Made by a program: the position numbers and the translations under genes. Source: an uncultured Pelagibacteraceae bacterium (lineage in GTDB: Bacteria > Pseudomonadota > Alphaproteobacteria > Pelagibacterales > AG-422-B15). From it: a DNA stretch of 64,000 bases. Below the pieces are notes generated by a model. It saw only the letters and a program-made list of their open reading frames with translations, was not told the origin of the DNA and made no database searches. The stretch lies in the NCBI GenBank assembly GCA_902524285.1, contig CABZCR010000005.1, positions 19,988 through 83,987 on the forward strand. Direction: 5' to 3'. Positions 34,084 through 43,838 of the stretch are shown here, in pieces (position 1 is the first letter of the stretch; each line of letters opens with the position of its first letter).

Positions 34084-35475
34084 ATGGGATTTATATTAAT
34101 TTCTCTAATTATTCTAATTGGTATCGCCAGCTATTTTCTAGGAAATTTAAGAGCAAAAAATCTTAGGACTTCAAATCAAAAAAATCTTAAATCACTTAGT
34201 CATTATTATGGGTACTACGTAGCTCTATGGGCTGTTGTGCCGGCGTTATTGATACTGTTGATGATTACTTCGTTTAAACCATTTTTTATTGAGCAATATG
34301 TATTAAGTGATTTCATAGCACTTGGCAGTTATACAGAAACAGAACTAAGTTTATTATTTACCCAAATCGAAAACACTGCATTGGGCATAAAACTTTTTGA
34401 TGAAAATACTATTCTTATAAATGGTGCCGTAAATAAATTAAATTATATTAATAAGACGAGTGAAAACTTAACTTATGTTACAGTTCTTGGGTTGTCAGGT
34501 TTACTGGTTCTTTACTCATTATTTAATATTAATAACAAACTTAATTCTAGAAAGATTGTCGAGAAATTTTTACTAGTCTTGTATTTTACATGCTCACTTG
34601 TCGCTATAATGACTACTGTTGGAATAATTTTTTCTTTATTATATGAAACGTTGCGTTTTTTTTCTCAAGTTCCAATAACCGATTTTTTATTTGGATTAAA
34701 TTGGAGTCCTCAAAGAGTTTTTGTAAGAGAAGCTGGAGATCTTGATACAAGAGACTTGGCCAATGCATTTGGCGCTGTTCCATTATTTGCTGGAACATTT
34801 CTTATTGCATTAATTGCAATGTGTGTCTCAGTCCCAGTTGGTTTACTCACAGCCATTTATATGTCTGAATACGCTTCTCCAAAAGTCAGAGATTGGGCTA
34901 AGCCAATTATTGAAATTCTTGCTGGTATCCCAACGGTTGTATACGGATTTTTTGCAGCGTTAACAGTTGCACCTTTAGTGAGAGATATCGGTCAGGGTGC
35001 TGGACTAACTGTTTCTTCTGAAAGCGCTCTAGCTGCGGGATTTGTTATGGGAATAATGATAATACCATTTATTTCATCACTTTCTGATGATGTAATAAAA
35101 TCTGTACCTCAAAGTTTAAGAGAAGGCTCTTATGCCATGGGAGCAACCAAAAGGGAAACAATTGTTAAAGTATTATTGCCAGCTGCGTTGCCAGGTATTG
35201 TAGGTTCTTTTTTATTAGCTGTCTCAAGAGCGATTGGGGAGACAATGATTGTTGTTATGGCTGCAGGATTAAATGCAAAATTAACAGCTAATCCGCTTGA
35301 TGCCGCAACTACAATTACTACTCAGATTGTTGTTATTTTAATTGGTGATCAAGAATTTGATAGCCCAAAAACACAGTCAGCTTTTGCTTTGGGTTTAACC
35401 TTGTTCGTTGTTACTTTGGCTCTAAATTTTATAGCTTTACAGGTCGTAAAAAAATATACGGAGAGATATGACTGA
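34084..35475 (+). CDS. pstC: Phosphate ABC transporter permease PstC
   Basis: 463 residues, longer than the roughly 320 of E. coli PstC because of an N-terminal part with three extra helices and a loop of about 75 residues (70-130). The permease core from about residue 240 has the VPVGLLTAIYMSEYASPKVRDW, EILAGIPTVVYGFFA and SLREGSYAMGATKRETIVKVLLPAALPGI coupling motif. Overlaps pstA by 8 bp. Extended PstC forms are common in marine alphaproteobacteria. Confidence 0.92.
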   Translation: MGFILISLIILIGIASYFLGNLRAKNLRTSNQKNLKSLSHYYGYYVALWAVVPALLILLMITSFKPFFIEQYVLSDFIALGSYTETELSLLFTQIENTALGIKLFDENTILINGAVNKLNYINKTSENLTYVTVLGLSGLLVLYSLFNINNKLNSRKIVEKFLLVLYFTCSLVAIMTTVGIIFSLLYETLRFFSQVPITDFLFGLNWSPQRVFVREAGDLDTRDLANAFGAVPLFAGTFLIALIAMCVSVPVGLLTAIYMSEYASPKVRDWAKPIIEILAGIPTVVYGFFAALTVAPLVRDIGQGAGLTVSSESALAAGFVMGIMIIPFISSLSDDVIKSVPQSLREGSYAMGATKRETIVKVLLPAALPGIVGSFLLAVSRAIGETMIVVMAAGLNAKLTANPLDAATTITTQIVVILIGDQEFDSPKTQSAFALGLTLFVVTLALNFIALQVVKKYTERYD

Positions 35476-36751
35476 TAGAATAGAACAAAGAATAAATAGT
35501 TTAAATAAAAGGCTCAATTCAGAGAAAAGATTTAGGATTTATTGTATTGGTGCAATGAGCTTTGCGCTTGCATGGGTGCTTATTTTATTTCTAAATATAT
35601 TTTCATCTGGTTATTCAGCATTTTATAGAACTGTTATCCAGGTAGATGTACCTTTTTTAAATCTTATTGAAGACACGACACAATTTTCTGAAATGAGTTC
35701 AGAGGATATTAACAACCTGTCAATGTATTCTTTTTCCAAAAAGGCTATTTATGGACTTTTCCCAGATATTGAAGAGAAAAAAGATAAGAAAATGTTGATA
35801 CGATTATTCAGTATTGAATTTGAGCAAGAAATAAGAGAATTTTTAAAATCGAATAAGTCAAATATAAATGAAACAGAAACAATATATTTAACTGCCTCCG
35901 ACGATGTAGATCAGGTTAATAAAGGAAACTACCCAAGGGACTTAGATGAAGACAAAAGAAGAATTAAAGATATTCAACTTTTATTTTTTGATGACCTTGT
36001 AGATAGGGGACTTGTCAGCTATGAATTCAATCTACCATTTTTAATGAGAGGTGATAGCCGAGAACCTGAACTGGCAGGAGTAGGAGGTTCAATAGTAGGT
36101 TCTTTATTCACAATTTTGGTAGTTTTGATTTTGTCTTTTCCTATTGGAATTTTTGCAGCTATTTATCTTGAGGAATTTGCACCAAAAAATAGAGTTACCG
36201 ATTTTATTGAAATTAATATTAATAATTTAGCAGCGGTACCTTCTATTGTATTTGGCTTATTGGGGCTTGGTATTATTTTAAATACATTTGGATTGCCAAG
36301 GTCAACACCTCTGGTTGGAGGCATAGTCTTATCTTTAATGACCTTACCAACAATAATTATTGCAACTAGAGCCTCATTAAGGGCGGTGCCGCCATCAATA
36401 AGAGAAGGAGCATTAGCAGTCGGAGCAACCAAAATGCAAGCAGTAATGCATCATGTAGTTCCTGTAGCAATGCCTGGTGCATTAACAGGTACAATTATAG
36501 GCCTTGCTCAAGCACTTGGAGAAACTGCGCCATTATTATTAATTGGTATGGTGGCATTTGTTGTAGATGTTCCACAAACACCGCTGGACGCTTCTGCCTC
36601 TTTGCCAGTCCAGGTTTATTTATGGTCAGAAAGCGCAGAAAGAGGTTATGTTGAAAAAACTTCAGCTACAATTATGATGTTGCTTGGATTTTTAATTTTA
36701 ATGAATTTAGCTGCAGTATTAATTAGAAGAAAATTTGAAACAAAATGGTAA
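35468..36751 (+). CDS. pstA: Phosphate ABC transporter permease PstA
   Basis: 427 residues with a periplasmic insertion of about 150 residues after the first helix. The conserved core has FPIGIFAAIYLEEFAPKNR, NNLAAVPSIVFGLLGL, and SIREGALAVGATKMQAVMHHVVPVAMPGALTGTIIGLAQALGETAPLLL. Partner of PstC. Ends 8 bp before pstB. Confidence 0.92.
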   Translation: MTDRIEQRINSLNKRLNSEKRFRIYCIGAMSFALAWVLILFLNIFSSGYSAFYRTVIQVDVPFLNLIEDTTQFSEMSSEDINNLSMYSFSKKAIYGLFPDIEEKKDKKMLIRLFSIEFEQEIREFLKSNKSNINETETIYLTASDDVDQVNKGNYPRDLDEDKRRIKDIQLLFFDDLVDRGLVSYEFNLPFLMRGDSREPELAGVGGSIVGSLFTILVVLILSFPIGIFAAIYLEEFAPKNRVTDFIEININNLAAVPSIVFGLLGLGIILNTFGLPRSTPLVGGIVLSLMTLPTIIIATRASLRAVPPSIREGALAVGATKMQAVMHHVVPVAMPGALTGTIIGLAQALGETAPLLLIGMVAFVVDVPQTPLDASASLPVQVYLWSESAERGYVEKTSATIMMLLGFLILMNLAAVLIRRKFETKW

Positions 36752-36759
36752 AATAGAAT

Positions 36760-37521
36760 ATGAAAAGTATAAAAATAAAAGCAGACAACTTGAATGTTTA
36801 TTATGGAGAGAAACAGGCACTCTTCGATGTTTCCATGTACATGGAAGAAAAACAAGTCACTGCTTTAATAGGTCCATCAGGTTGTGGTAAATCAACCTTT
36901 ATTAGATGCTTAAATAGAATGAATGATGTTATCGATATATGTAAAGTACAAGGAAAAATAGAAATCGATGGCAACAATATTTATGCACCAAGCATGCAAG
37001 TTGAACAACTAAGAGAACGCGTGGGCATGGTTTTTCAAAAGCCGAACCCCTTTCCAAAATCTATTTTTGAAAATGTAGCTTATGGTCCAAGAATACATGG
37101 AATAGCTGAAAATAAATCTGATTTAGAAGAAATTGTTGTTAACAGTCTAAAAAAAGCAGCTCTCTTTGATGAGGTTAAAGATAGATTAAACGATGCGGGA
37201 ACAGGCCTCTCGGGGGGACAGCAACAAAGATTGTGTATTGCAAGAGCTATATCCGTAAATCCAGATATTATTCTAATGGATGAACCTTGCTCAGCCTTAG
37301 ACCCAATAGCTACGGCTAGAATTGAAGAATTAATGGGAGAACTTAAAACAGAATATACAATAATTATTGTCACGCACTCGATGCAGCAAGCCGCTAGAGT
37401 TTCATCAAGGACAGGTTTTTTTCATTTAGGTAAATTAGTTGAAGTTGATAAGACTGAAACAATCTTTTCAAATCCATCAGATCAGAGAACGCAAGATTAT
37501 ATAACAGGGAGGTTTGGTTAA
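36760..37521 (+). CDS. pstB: Phosphate ABC transporter ATPase PstB
   Basis: 253 residues. Walker [10 protein letters not shown] at 38-46, [10 protein letters not shown], the [17 protein letters not shown] block unique to PstB, signature [14 protein letters not shown] and Walker [14 protein letters not shown]. Overlaps phoU by one base. Couples ATP hydrolysis to phosphate uptake and relays pho signalling with PhoU. Confidence 0.96.
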   Translation: MKSIKIKADNLNVYYGEKQALFDVSMYMEEKQVTALIGPSGCGKSTFIRCLNRMNDVIDICKVQGKIEIDGNNIYAPSMQVEQLRERVGMVFQKPNPFPKSIFENVAYGPRIHGIAENKSDLEEIVVNSLKKAALFDEVKDRLNDAGTGLSGGQQQRLCIARAISVNPDIILMDEPCSALDPIATARIEELMGELKTEYTIIIVTHSMQQAARVSSRTGFFHLGKLVEVDKTETIFSNPSDQRTQDYITGRFG

Positions 37522-38213
37522 TGAGTGAACACATAGTTTCATCTTATGATGAGCAATTAGATTTAATAAATAGTACATTAATTAAAATGGGAGGATTGGT
37601 TGAAACACAGCTTCACAATTCTCTTGTTGCTTTGGGTGATAAAGATACTGCTTTTGCAGAAGAAATTTTAAGAGATGATAATAAAATAGATGCCTTAGAA
37701 AAGGAAATTGATGCTTTAACATACAAAGTAATTGCAATGAGGCAACCGCTTGCTAATGATTTAAGAACCGTACTTTCGGCACTAAGCATTGCAAACGATC
37801 TCGAGAGAATGGGTGATCACGCTACCAATATTGCTAAAAGAGTTGCAAATGTAAAAATAAATATGCCCGACACGCCGGTTTCAGAAATTGTCAATATGGG
37901 TGAGAACGTTCAAAGAATGATAAAAAATGTTTTAGATGCCTTCGTTCAAAAATCAGATACGCTAGCAATTAATGCTTGGGATTTAGACGGCGATATTGAT
38001 GAATTGTATTTATCAATTTACAGGGATCTTCTTAAGACGATGGCAGAAGACCCAGATACAATTACAGGCTGTTCACACTTATTGTCGATTGCTAAAAACA
38101 TAGAGAGAATAGGAGATTATGTTCAAAATATTGCTGAAGACATTCACTTCATTACAACTGGTCAAGCCTTAGAACGTAAGTCGGAAAAAAGAATTAAGTG
38201 GGAAAAGGTGTAA
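37521..38213 (+). CDS. phoU: Phosphate signalling protein PhoU
   Basis: 230 residues with two three-helix repeats, each with the E-D-x3-D-x-E-like metal motif (DDNKIDALEKEIDAL and AWDLDGDIDELYLSI) and the ERMGDHATNIAKRV / ERIGDYVQNIAEDI pair. Negative regulator linking Pst activity to PhoR. Its TAA overlaps the phoB ATG (TAATG). Confidence 0.95.
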   Translation: MSEHIVSSYDEQLDLINSTLIKMGGLVETQLHNSLVALGDKDTAFAEEILRDDNKIDALEKEIDALTYKVIAMRQPLANDLRTVLSALSIANDLERMGDHATNIAKRVANVKINMPDTPVSEIVNMGENVQRMIKNVLDAFVQKSDTLAINAWDLDGDIDELYLSIYRDLLKTMAEDPDTITGCSHLLSIAKNIERIGDYVQNIAEDIHFITTGQALERKSEKRIKWEKV

Positions 38214-38899
38214 TGAAACCTAAAATCCTAGTAATTGAGGATGAAGTCTCAATAGTTGAATTATTAAAATACAATCTCACAGCTAGTGGATTTGATGTAG
38301 ACGTATGCTTTGATGGCGATAGCGCATTGGATAGTATATTTGGTGATATTAAATACGATCTCATAATCGTTGACTGGATGCTCCCAAATATTTCTGGGTT
38401 AGAATTGTGTAGACGAGTACGTAAAGATAAAACTACAAAGAACATTCCTTTAATTATGCTCACAGCTAAAGGAGAAGAAGAAGATAAATTAAGAGCATTT
38501 GAAACTGAAATTGATGACTACATAACAAAACCATTTTCAGTCAATGAGTTAGTAGCAAGAATTAAAGCAGTACTTAAACGCTTAAGACCTATTTTTTATA
38601 ATGAAGTTCTTACTTATAAGGGAATTCAATTAGATGTTTCAACGCATCGTGTCACCAGGGATAAAACAGAAATAAGTCTTGGACCTACGGAATTTAATTT
38701 ATTGCGTTTTTTAATGGAAAATCAAGGTAAAGTATTTTCAAGACAACAATTATTAGATTATGTATGGACTACAAGTCCATATGTCGAGCCTAGAACAGTT
38801 GATGTTCATATCAGAAGATTAAGAAAAGCATTAAACGAAGGATTTGAATACGACCCAATTAGAACAATTAGATCTGCTGGATATTCTCTTGGTATATGA
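38213..38899 (+). CDS. phoB: Phosphate regulon response regulator PhoB
   Basis: 228 residues from the ATG at 38213 (MKPKILVIEDE), behind AAGG; an upstream GTG at 38198 is inside phoU. Receiver domain with D10 and D54 phosphoacceptor, T and K switch residues (LTAKGEEED and KPFS), and OmpR-type winged helix ending DVHIRRLRKALN and RTIRSAGYSL. Expected to bind the Pho boxes noted in this window. Overlaps the next gene by 4 bp. Confidence 0.95.
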   Translation: MKPKILVIEDEVSIVELLKYNLTASGFDVDVCFDGDSALDSIFGDIKYDLIIVDWMLPNISGLELCRRVRKDKTTKNIPLIMLTAKGEEEDKLRAFETEIDDYITKPFSVNELVARIKAVLKRLRPIFYNEVLTYKGIQLDVSTHRVTRDKTEISLGPTEFNLLRFLMENQGKVFSRQQLLDYVWTTSPYVEPRTVDVHIRRLRKALNEGFEYDPIRTIRSAGYSLGI

Positions 38900-39324
38900 G
38901 CATTAAAAATGTTTTATATTTATGTACGCAAAATTCAGCCAGAAGCATTATAGCTGAGGCAATTACCAATTATAAATATAGTGAAAGTCTGAAAGGCTAT
39001 AGCGCTGGTAGCACACCTTCAGGAATAATAAATCCTAAAACACTCGATTTATTAGATGATATGAAAATACCGACTGAGAAACTCTATAGTAAAAGTTGGG
39101 ACGTATTTGGTGAGCCCAACTCTCCCTCTATGGATTATGTCGTTACTGTGTGTGGAAATGCCGCTAAAGAAACATGTCCGATCTGGCCGGGTGCTCCAAA
39201 AACATTTCATTTCAATATTGAAGACCCCGTTAAACAGAACTTAAACGAAGTCGATCACAAAAAGTTTTTTAGATCTACATTTGATTATATTGATCAATTA
39301 ATAAAAGAAAATTTGCTTAAATAA
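38896..39324 (+). CDS. arsC: Arsenate reductase, LMW-phosphatase type
   Basis: 142 residues. The phosphatase loop CTQNSARS (C10-x5-R16) plus two further cysteines in VTVCGNAAKETCPIWPG (C86, C94) make the thioredoxin-type ArsC triad rather than a plain LMW tyrosine phosphatase. It would reduce arsenate entering through the phosphate system. Overlaps phoB in an ATGA junction, so it is part of the pst-phoB operon. Confidence 0.87.
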   Translation: MSIKNVLYLCTQNSARSIIAEAITNYKYSESLKGYSAGSTPSGIINPKTLDLLDDMKIPTEKLYSKSWDVFGEPNSPSMDYVVTVCGNAAKETCPIWPGAPKTFHFNIEDPVKQNLNEVDHKKFFRSTFDYIDQLIKENLLK

Positions 39325-39963
39325 ATGCCTAAAAAAATACTTTCTGAATATCTGGGTACACTCTTACTTGTTTTCTCGGTAGTAGGATCAGGGATAATGG
39401 CCGAAAATCTATCTCCTACAAATGAAGGTGTTGTATTGCTTGCTAATGCAATAGCAACAGGAGCAATGCTTTACGTGATAATATCAATATTTGGTCCTAT
39501 ATCTGGAGCTCATTTTAATCCAGTTGTTACACTTTATTTTAGATTTAAATCAGATATTAATAACGTAACGATGATATTATTTATCATTTTTCAACTAGTG
39601 GGTGGCACTTCTGGAGTCATTTTAGCAAATTATATTTTTGATGATTTATTTATTGAATTTTCAACTAAAGAAAGAACAGGAATTAATATTCATGTCTCTG
39701 AAGTGGTTGCAACAATAGGCTTATTAATTACAATTGTGCTCACACTAAAGGCAAAAAGAGATCCAGCAATAGCGGTGGCTTTATATATAACTGGGGCTTA
39801 TTGGTTCACATCTTCAACGTCATTTGCCAATCCAGCTGTCACGATCAGTAGATCATTCACCAACACATTTACCGGTATAGATCCACAGCACGTGTTGATG
39901 TTTATTTTTATGCAATTAATTGGACTCTTAATTGCATATTTTATTCTTCGATTTTACGATTAA
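39325..39963 (+). CDS. Aquaglyceroporin-type channel, probably arsenite efflux (AqpS-like)
   Basis: 212-residue MIP-family channel with six helices and two pore loops: HFNPVVTL (NPV at 65-67, a change from NPA) and FANPAVTISRSF (NPA at 169-171). Begins on the base after arsC. Aquaglyceroporins next to arsC in rhizobia (AqpS) export arsenite down its gradient; by analogy this completes arsenate detoxification. Its direct substrate is inferred from context. Confidence 0.85.
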   Translation: MPKKILSEYLGTLLLVFSVVGSGIMAENLSPTNEGVVLLANAIATGAMLYVIISIFGPISGAHFNPVVTLYFRFKSDINNVTMILFIIFQLVGGTSGVILANYIFDDLFIEFSTKERTGINIHVSEVVATIGLLITIVLTLKAKRDPAIAVALYITGAYWFTSSTSFANPAVTISRSFTNTFTGIDPQHVLMFIFMQLIGLLIAYFILRFYD

Positions 39964-41107
39964 TTATATCGCTTGTCCAGATACCCATACTTTTTTTACT
40001 ATTGGTAAATTGTTATAAATACTGAAACTAACTAGGTCCGCCTTCATGCCGCACTGTATGCTACCTCGGTCTAGAAGCTGTGTAGCTATTGCTGGGTTTC
40101 TTGAAATAGAGGCAATTGCTTTTGGCATATTACCGGACTCTAAACCCCATTTGACAGCTGAAGAAAGTAGGGATGACGGGATATAGTCAGAGCTAAAAAT
40201 ATCAAGGCAATTTTCGTCTATGAGTTCTTGAGCTGAAATATTTCCAGAATGTGACCCACCTCTCATTAAATTTGGCGAACCCATGATAATTTTCATGTCT
40301 TCTTTTTGCGACTCTTTTGCTGCTTCGATTGTGGTTGGAAATTCTGCTATTGAAACTCCTAGATTTTTTGAACTTAATACATCTTCTATAGTAGTGTCAT
40401 CATGACTCGCAAGAACACATTGAAATCTCATTTGTGCTTCAGATATTTTCTTTATATGTATTTCACTATTTTTTTGACTGCAGTGCTTTTAATTTAGAGA
40501 AGTGATTTTCCATTTCTTCATCAGATAGTTGATATTTACCCGCTAAATATTCCTTATATTTATCTGTATTTCTAAATTGTCTTTGTCCCGGTGTATGGTC
40601 CATAATGCTTATCATTTTAACGTTGCTTGATTCATCAAACTCATCAAGTTCACTTGCTAACGTTTCAGATGCGGTTTCTGCACGCAAGTGAATATAATGG
40701 TCAATTTTAAAAAGTTTATTTTTTTTTAAAGTTGAAATTTGGTCAGCTGTTGCTTTAGCATATTTTTTATATTCACCTTGAAGGTTCCCTTTTGGTATCG
40801 ATCCAACTCTAAGTGCATCAAATACCGTGGTTATACCGACGGAAGACAATTCTCTATCATGAGCTAGCAATGCGTTTATAATTGGCCATTCTACTTTTGG
40901 CCTGGGTGTTAAATGTCTTTCGATATTATCTGTATGAAGTTCGATTAAACCAGGAATTAAGAAATCCTTGTTTAAATCGAAAGCAGAATTTCCTGTATAA
41001 TTTCCTTTACTTAAATCCTTTATTATACCGTTTGCAATGTAAACATGGCCCATAAAAGATTCGTCCGGACAAACAATATGGGCATTTTTTATTACAAATT
41101 CATTCAT
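39964..41107 (-). pseudogene. phnM: PhnM, alpha-D-ribose 1-methylphosphonate 5-triphosphate diphosphatase, split by a frameshift
   Basis: Two open pieces in different frames: N-part 40466-41107 (213 codons; HTDNIERHLTPRP metal motif and MDHTPGQRQF) and C-part 39964-40431 (LASHDD metal motif, AEFPTT, GMKADLV end). They join without loss if one A is removed from a run of seven (T run at 40469-40475 on the plus strand); the repaired gene has 380 codons, the normal PhnM length. All conserved amidohydrolase motifs are intact, which argues for a recent change, a sequencing error or slippage rather than old decay. Alone on the minus strand, divergent from the DUF1045 gene. Confidence 0.85.
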
Positions 41108-41156
41108 ATTTATTTAACAAGATATTACTAATTTATTAGATTATTGTTAAAGTATT

Positions 41157-41873
41157 ATGACTAATTACAAAAGAGTGGCAATTTACTTTTTGCCTAAAAA
41201 AAACTCGAGTTTAGAAAACTTCGGAAAAAACCTTTTAGGTAGAGATATCAATAAAAAGAAAAAAATATCACTAACAAGACGTCAAAAATATTTTATTAGT
41301 AGAGGTTTTACATTCTTTGATGAACTTAAAGACTATTGTGAACAGCCTGCAAAGTATGGGTTTCACGCAACATTAAAGGCACCATTTAGACTTAAAAGAA
41401 ATGTTAAAACAAAAAATTTTTATGATGTTATTAGCCATATAGCAGCACAACATAGTAGATTTAAGATACAAGGTTTAAAAATTGTTTATAGTAAAAAATT
41501 TACTTTCATAACTAGCAGAAAACCAAACAAATTATTAATAAACCTTGAGAATGATCTTGTTAAACATCTAGATACTTTTAGGGCAGAGCTAAATAAAACA
41601 GAAATAAAAAAAAGGATCCCTGATTCTTTAACTATTAAGCAAAACAAATATTTAAAAGAGTGGGGATATCCATTCGTCTTTGATCAGTTTAAATTTCATA
41701 TGACGCTAATGAACCAAAATAACAATAAATTATCTAACAAACAAAAATTAGAACTAGAAAAATTAATTTACAAAATATCAAATAATGTAATTGAATTTAA
41801 TGAAATTAGTTTACTTGGTGAAAATAAAAATGGCCATTTTGAGGAAATAAAAAGGTTTAAATTAAACTTTTAA
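41157..41873 (+). CDS. DUF1045 phosphonate-associated protein (2H phosphoesterase-like)
   Basis: 238 residues. Matches the DUF1045/TIGR03223 family found in alphaproteobacterial C-P lyase loci. Two H-x-T motifs, H70-A-T72 (GFHATLKAPFRL) and H181-M-T183 (FKFHMTLM), are the signature of 2H phosphoesterases. A role on a cyclic ribose phosphate is plausible: no PhnP, which opens ribosyl 1,2-cyclic phosphate, is seen here. Ends by overlapping the convergent phnN by 17 bp. Confidence 0.82.
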   Translation: MTNYKRVAIYFLPKKNSSLENFGKNLLGRDINKKKKISLTRRQKYFISRGFTFFDELKDYCEQPAKYGFHATLKAPFRLKRNVKTKNFYDVISHIAAQHSRFKIQGLKIVYSKKFTFITSRKPNKLLINLENDLVKHLDTFRAELNKTEIKKRIPDSLTIKQNKYLKEWGYPFVFDQFKFHMTLMNQNNNKLSNKQKLELEKLIYKISNNVIEFNEISLLGENKNGHFEEIKRFKLNF

Positions 41874-42408
41874 TTAATGCAGTTAAATTCATAATACCTT
41901 GATTAATACTGCTATTATTTTCTACAAATTTTGTACTTGTTGGTAAATTATAATTTTCTCTTTTTATTCGAGAGTTGATTTCGAATTCGTTCTCTCTTTT
42001 TCTATCAAAAATTCGTTGACTCAATAAATTGCTAGTAGCATTTATGTGTATAACGATAGAAGAGGATATATCATATAATATATTATTTATATATTCTCTA
42101 GATCCAGCAAATATTATGTTTTTCCCATCTTTAAGATCGTCAATTGCATCTTTGTGAATACCATAATTGCAATTATTTGCATTCCATGTTGTACAAAATA
42201 AATTTTCACTCTTCATTTGTGTAAATATTTTTTCATCAATAGGGTTATAGTCTTCATTAATATCTATTTTAGTTCTTGTAATGTATCTTTTGATCGCCTT
42301 TAGATTATCGATATTTTTACAGGCTCCATTTATAAGGGTATTTTTACCAGATCCTGATGGACCTAAGACGATAAAAGCCTTGCCGTTTCTTTTAATGCTT
42401 TGTTTCAA
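41857..42408 (-). CDS. phnN: Ribose 1,5-bisphosphate phosphokinase PhnN
   Basis: 183 residues, guanylate-kinase-like P-loop protein with Walker A GPSGSGKNT near residues 17-25 and the RYITRTKI segment. Converts ribose 1,5-bisphosphate to PRPP, the last step of the C-P lyase pathway. The start overlaps phnL by 17 bp; it ends the phnGHIJKLN run. Confidence 0.85.
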   Translation of the reverse strand: MKQSIKRNGKAFIVLGPSGSGKNTLINGACKNIDNLKAIKRYITRTKIDINEDYNPIDEKIFTQMKSENLFCTTWNANNCNYGIHKDAIDDLKDGKNIIFAGSREYINNILYDISSSIVIHINATSNLLSQRIFDRKRENEFEINSRIKRENYNLPTSTKFVENNSSINQGIMNLTALIKSLI

Positions 42409-43066
42409 TGTTTAGATCAATCTCTCTTACATTCAACTTTTTTCGAGAATATTCGTCATGAAAGATCCCAATAATTGATACGCCTCTATTAGATTTCGCT
42501 TTAATTAAATTGATAATTATATCACGATTTCTACTGTCAAGACTTGCAGTTGGCTCATCGAGTAACAAGTAAGGAAGGTCTTTTATAAAACCTCGTGCGA
42601 TATTAATTCTCTGTTGCTCGCCCCCAGAAAAAGTTAGCGGAGATAAGTGCCACAAATTCTTCTCAATATTTAAGTCCTTTAAAAGTTTTATCGATTTTTT
42701 ATAAGCATTATTTTTATTATCACCTGAATTTAATAATGGTTCCATTATTACATCTAAAGCAGAAATACGGGGTATCACTTTTAAAAATTGGCTCACATAC
42801 CCAATTGAAGTTTTTCTAAGTTTAAGTATTTCCTGAGCCGATAGAGTGGCAATATTTTTATTATTTATAATTATAGCACCCTTATCAATTATATAACTTC
42901 CATAAATCATCTTTAAAATACTTGATTTACCTATGCCTGATGGTCCTTTAAGGGCTACAATTTCACCTGGATTAACCTCAAAATTTAAATTTTTAAAAAC
43001 TGTTATCTTCGCGTTATTTTGGTTAAATAAAGTAAACGATTTATTAACTTTTTTTACCTCAATCAT
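42392..43066 (-). CDS. phnL: C-P lyase complex ATP-binding protein PhnL
   Basis: 224 residues, ABC-type ATPase with Walker A GPSGIGKSS (about 39-47), signature TFSGGEQQRINIARG and LLLDEPTASLD. PhnL has the LSPLTFSGGEQQ version typical of the family. Needed in vivo with PhnGHIJK, precise role unclear. One base separates it from phnK. Confidence 0.9.
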   Translation of the reverse strand: MIEVKKVNKSFTLFNQNNAKITVFKNLNFEVNPGEIVALKGPSGIGKSSILKMIYGSYIIDKGAIIINNKNIATLSAQEILKLRKTSIGYVSQFLKVIPRISALDVIMEPLLNSGDNKNNAYKKSIKLLKDLNIEKNLWHLSPLTFSGGEQQRINIARGFIKDLPYLLLDEPTASLDSRNRDIIINLIKAKSNRGVSIIGIFHDEYSRKKLNVREIDLNIETKH

Positions 43067-43067
43067 A

Positions 43068-43838
43068 TTAAACGTGTAACACCGAACTTACTAATAGCTG
43101 TGTATATTCTTGCTGAGGATCTTCAAGTACCTGATCGCTTAAACCAGACTCAATTACAGTACCGTTTTTCATGACAATCATTTTATCTGCAAGTAATCTG
43201 ATAACGGCTAAATCATGTGATACAATAATTACTGTAAGGTTCAACTCATTAACAAGTGATCTTATCAAATCAAGAACACGAGCTTGAACTGAAACATCTA
43301 GCCCACCAGTTGGTTCATCCATAAAAATAACATTTGGGCTTGTTATTAGATTTTTTGCTATTTGAAGTCTTTGAAGCATTCCACCTGAGAAAGTAATGGG
43401 TAGATCATCAATTCTACTTTTGTCTATTTCAACTTTATTAATCCATTTTGTTGCTAAGCTTCTTATATTTCCATAATGTCTATAGCCAACAGACATTAAT
43501 TTTTCGCCTATATTACCACCTGCTGATACATTTAATCTTAATCCGTCACGTGGGTTTTGATGAACAAAAGCTAAATCTGTTCTAATAAATTTTCTTTTCT
43601 CTGACTCTGATATATTTAAAAAGTCGGTTTCTTTGTTGTTAATATTGAAAATTATTTTTCCTCTATCAGGCTCAAGATTGCCGGATAAGCAGTTAATTAA
43701 GGTTGTTTTACCGGAACCAGACTCACCGACAATGCCCAATACTTCACCTGGATATAGTGACATTGAAATATTTTTACATCCAACAATATTATCATAAGAT
43801 TTGCTTAAATTTGTAACGTTTAAAAGAGGGATTATCAT
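43068..43838 (-). CDS. phnK: C-P lyase complex ATP-binding protein PhnK
   Basis: 256 residues, ABC-type ATPase resembling oligopeptide ATPases; Walker A GESGSGKTT, FVHQNPRDGLRLNVSAGGN (PhnK hallmark), signature TFSGGMLQRLQIAKNL and Walker B VIFMDEPTGGLDVSVQ. PhnK docks onto the PhnJ subunits of the core complex. Overlaps phnJ by 4 bp. Confidence 0.92.
   Translation of the reverse strand: MIIPLLNVTNLSKSYDNIVGCKNISMSLYPGEVLGIVGESGSGKTTLINCLSGNLEPDRGKIIFNINNKETDFLNISESEKRKFIRTDLAFVHQNPRDGLRLNVSAGGNIGEKLMSVGYRHYGNIRSLATKWINKVEIDKSRIDDLPITFSGGMLQRLQIAKNLITSPNVIFMDEPTGGLDVSVQARVLDLIRSLVNELNLTVIIVSHDLAVIRLLADKMIVMKNGTVIESGLSDQVLEDPQQEYTQLLVSSVLHV

Noticed and set aside
38198-38212. GTG start for phoB
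   Set aside because: The ATG at 38213 gives the standard N-terminus and overlaps the phoU stop in a TAATG coupling.
41857-41873. Overlap of DUF1045 and phnN as a frameshift or fusion
   Set aside because: The genes are on opposite strands and converge; both have complete C-termini.
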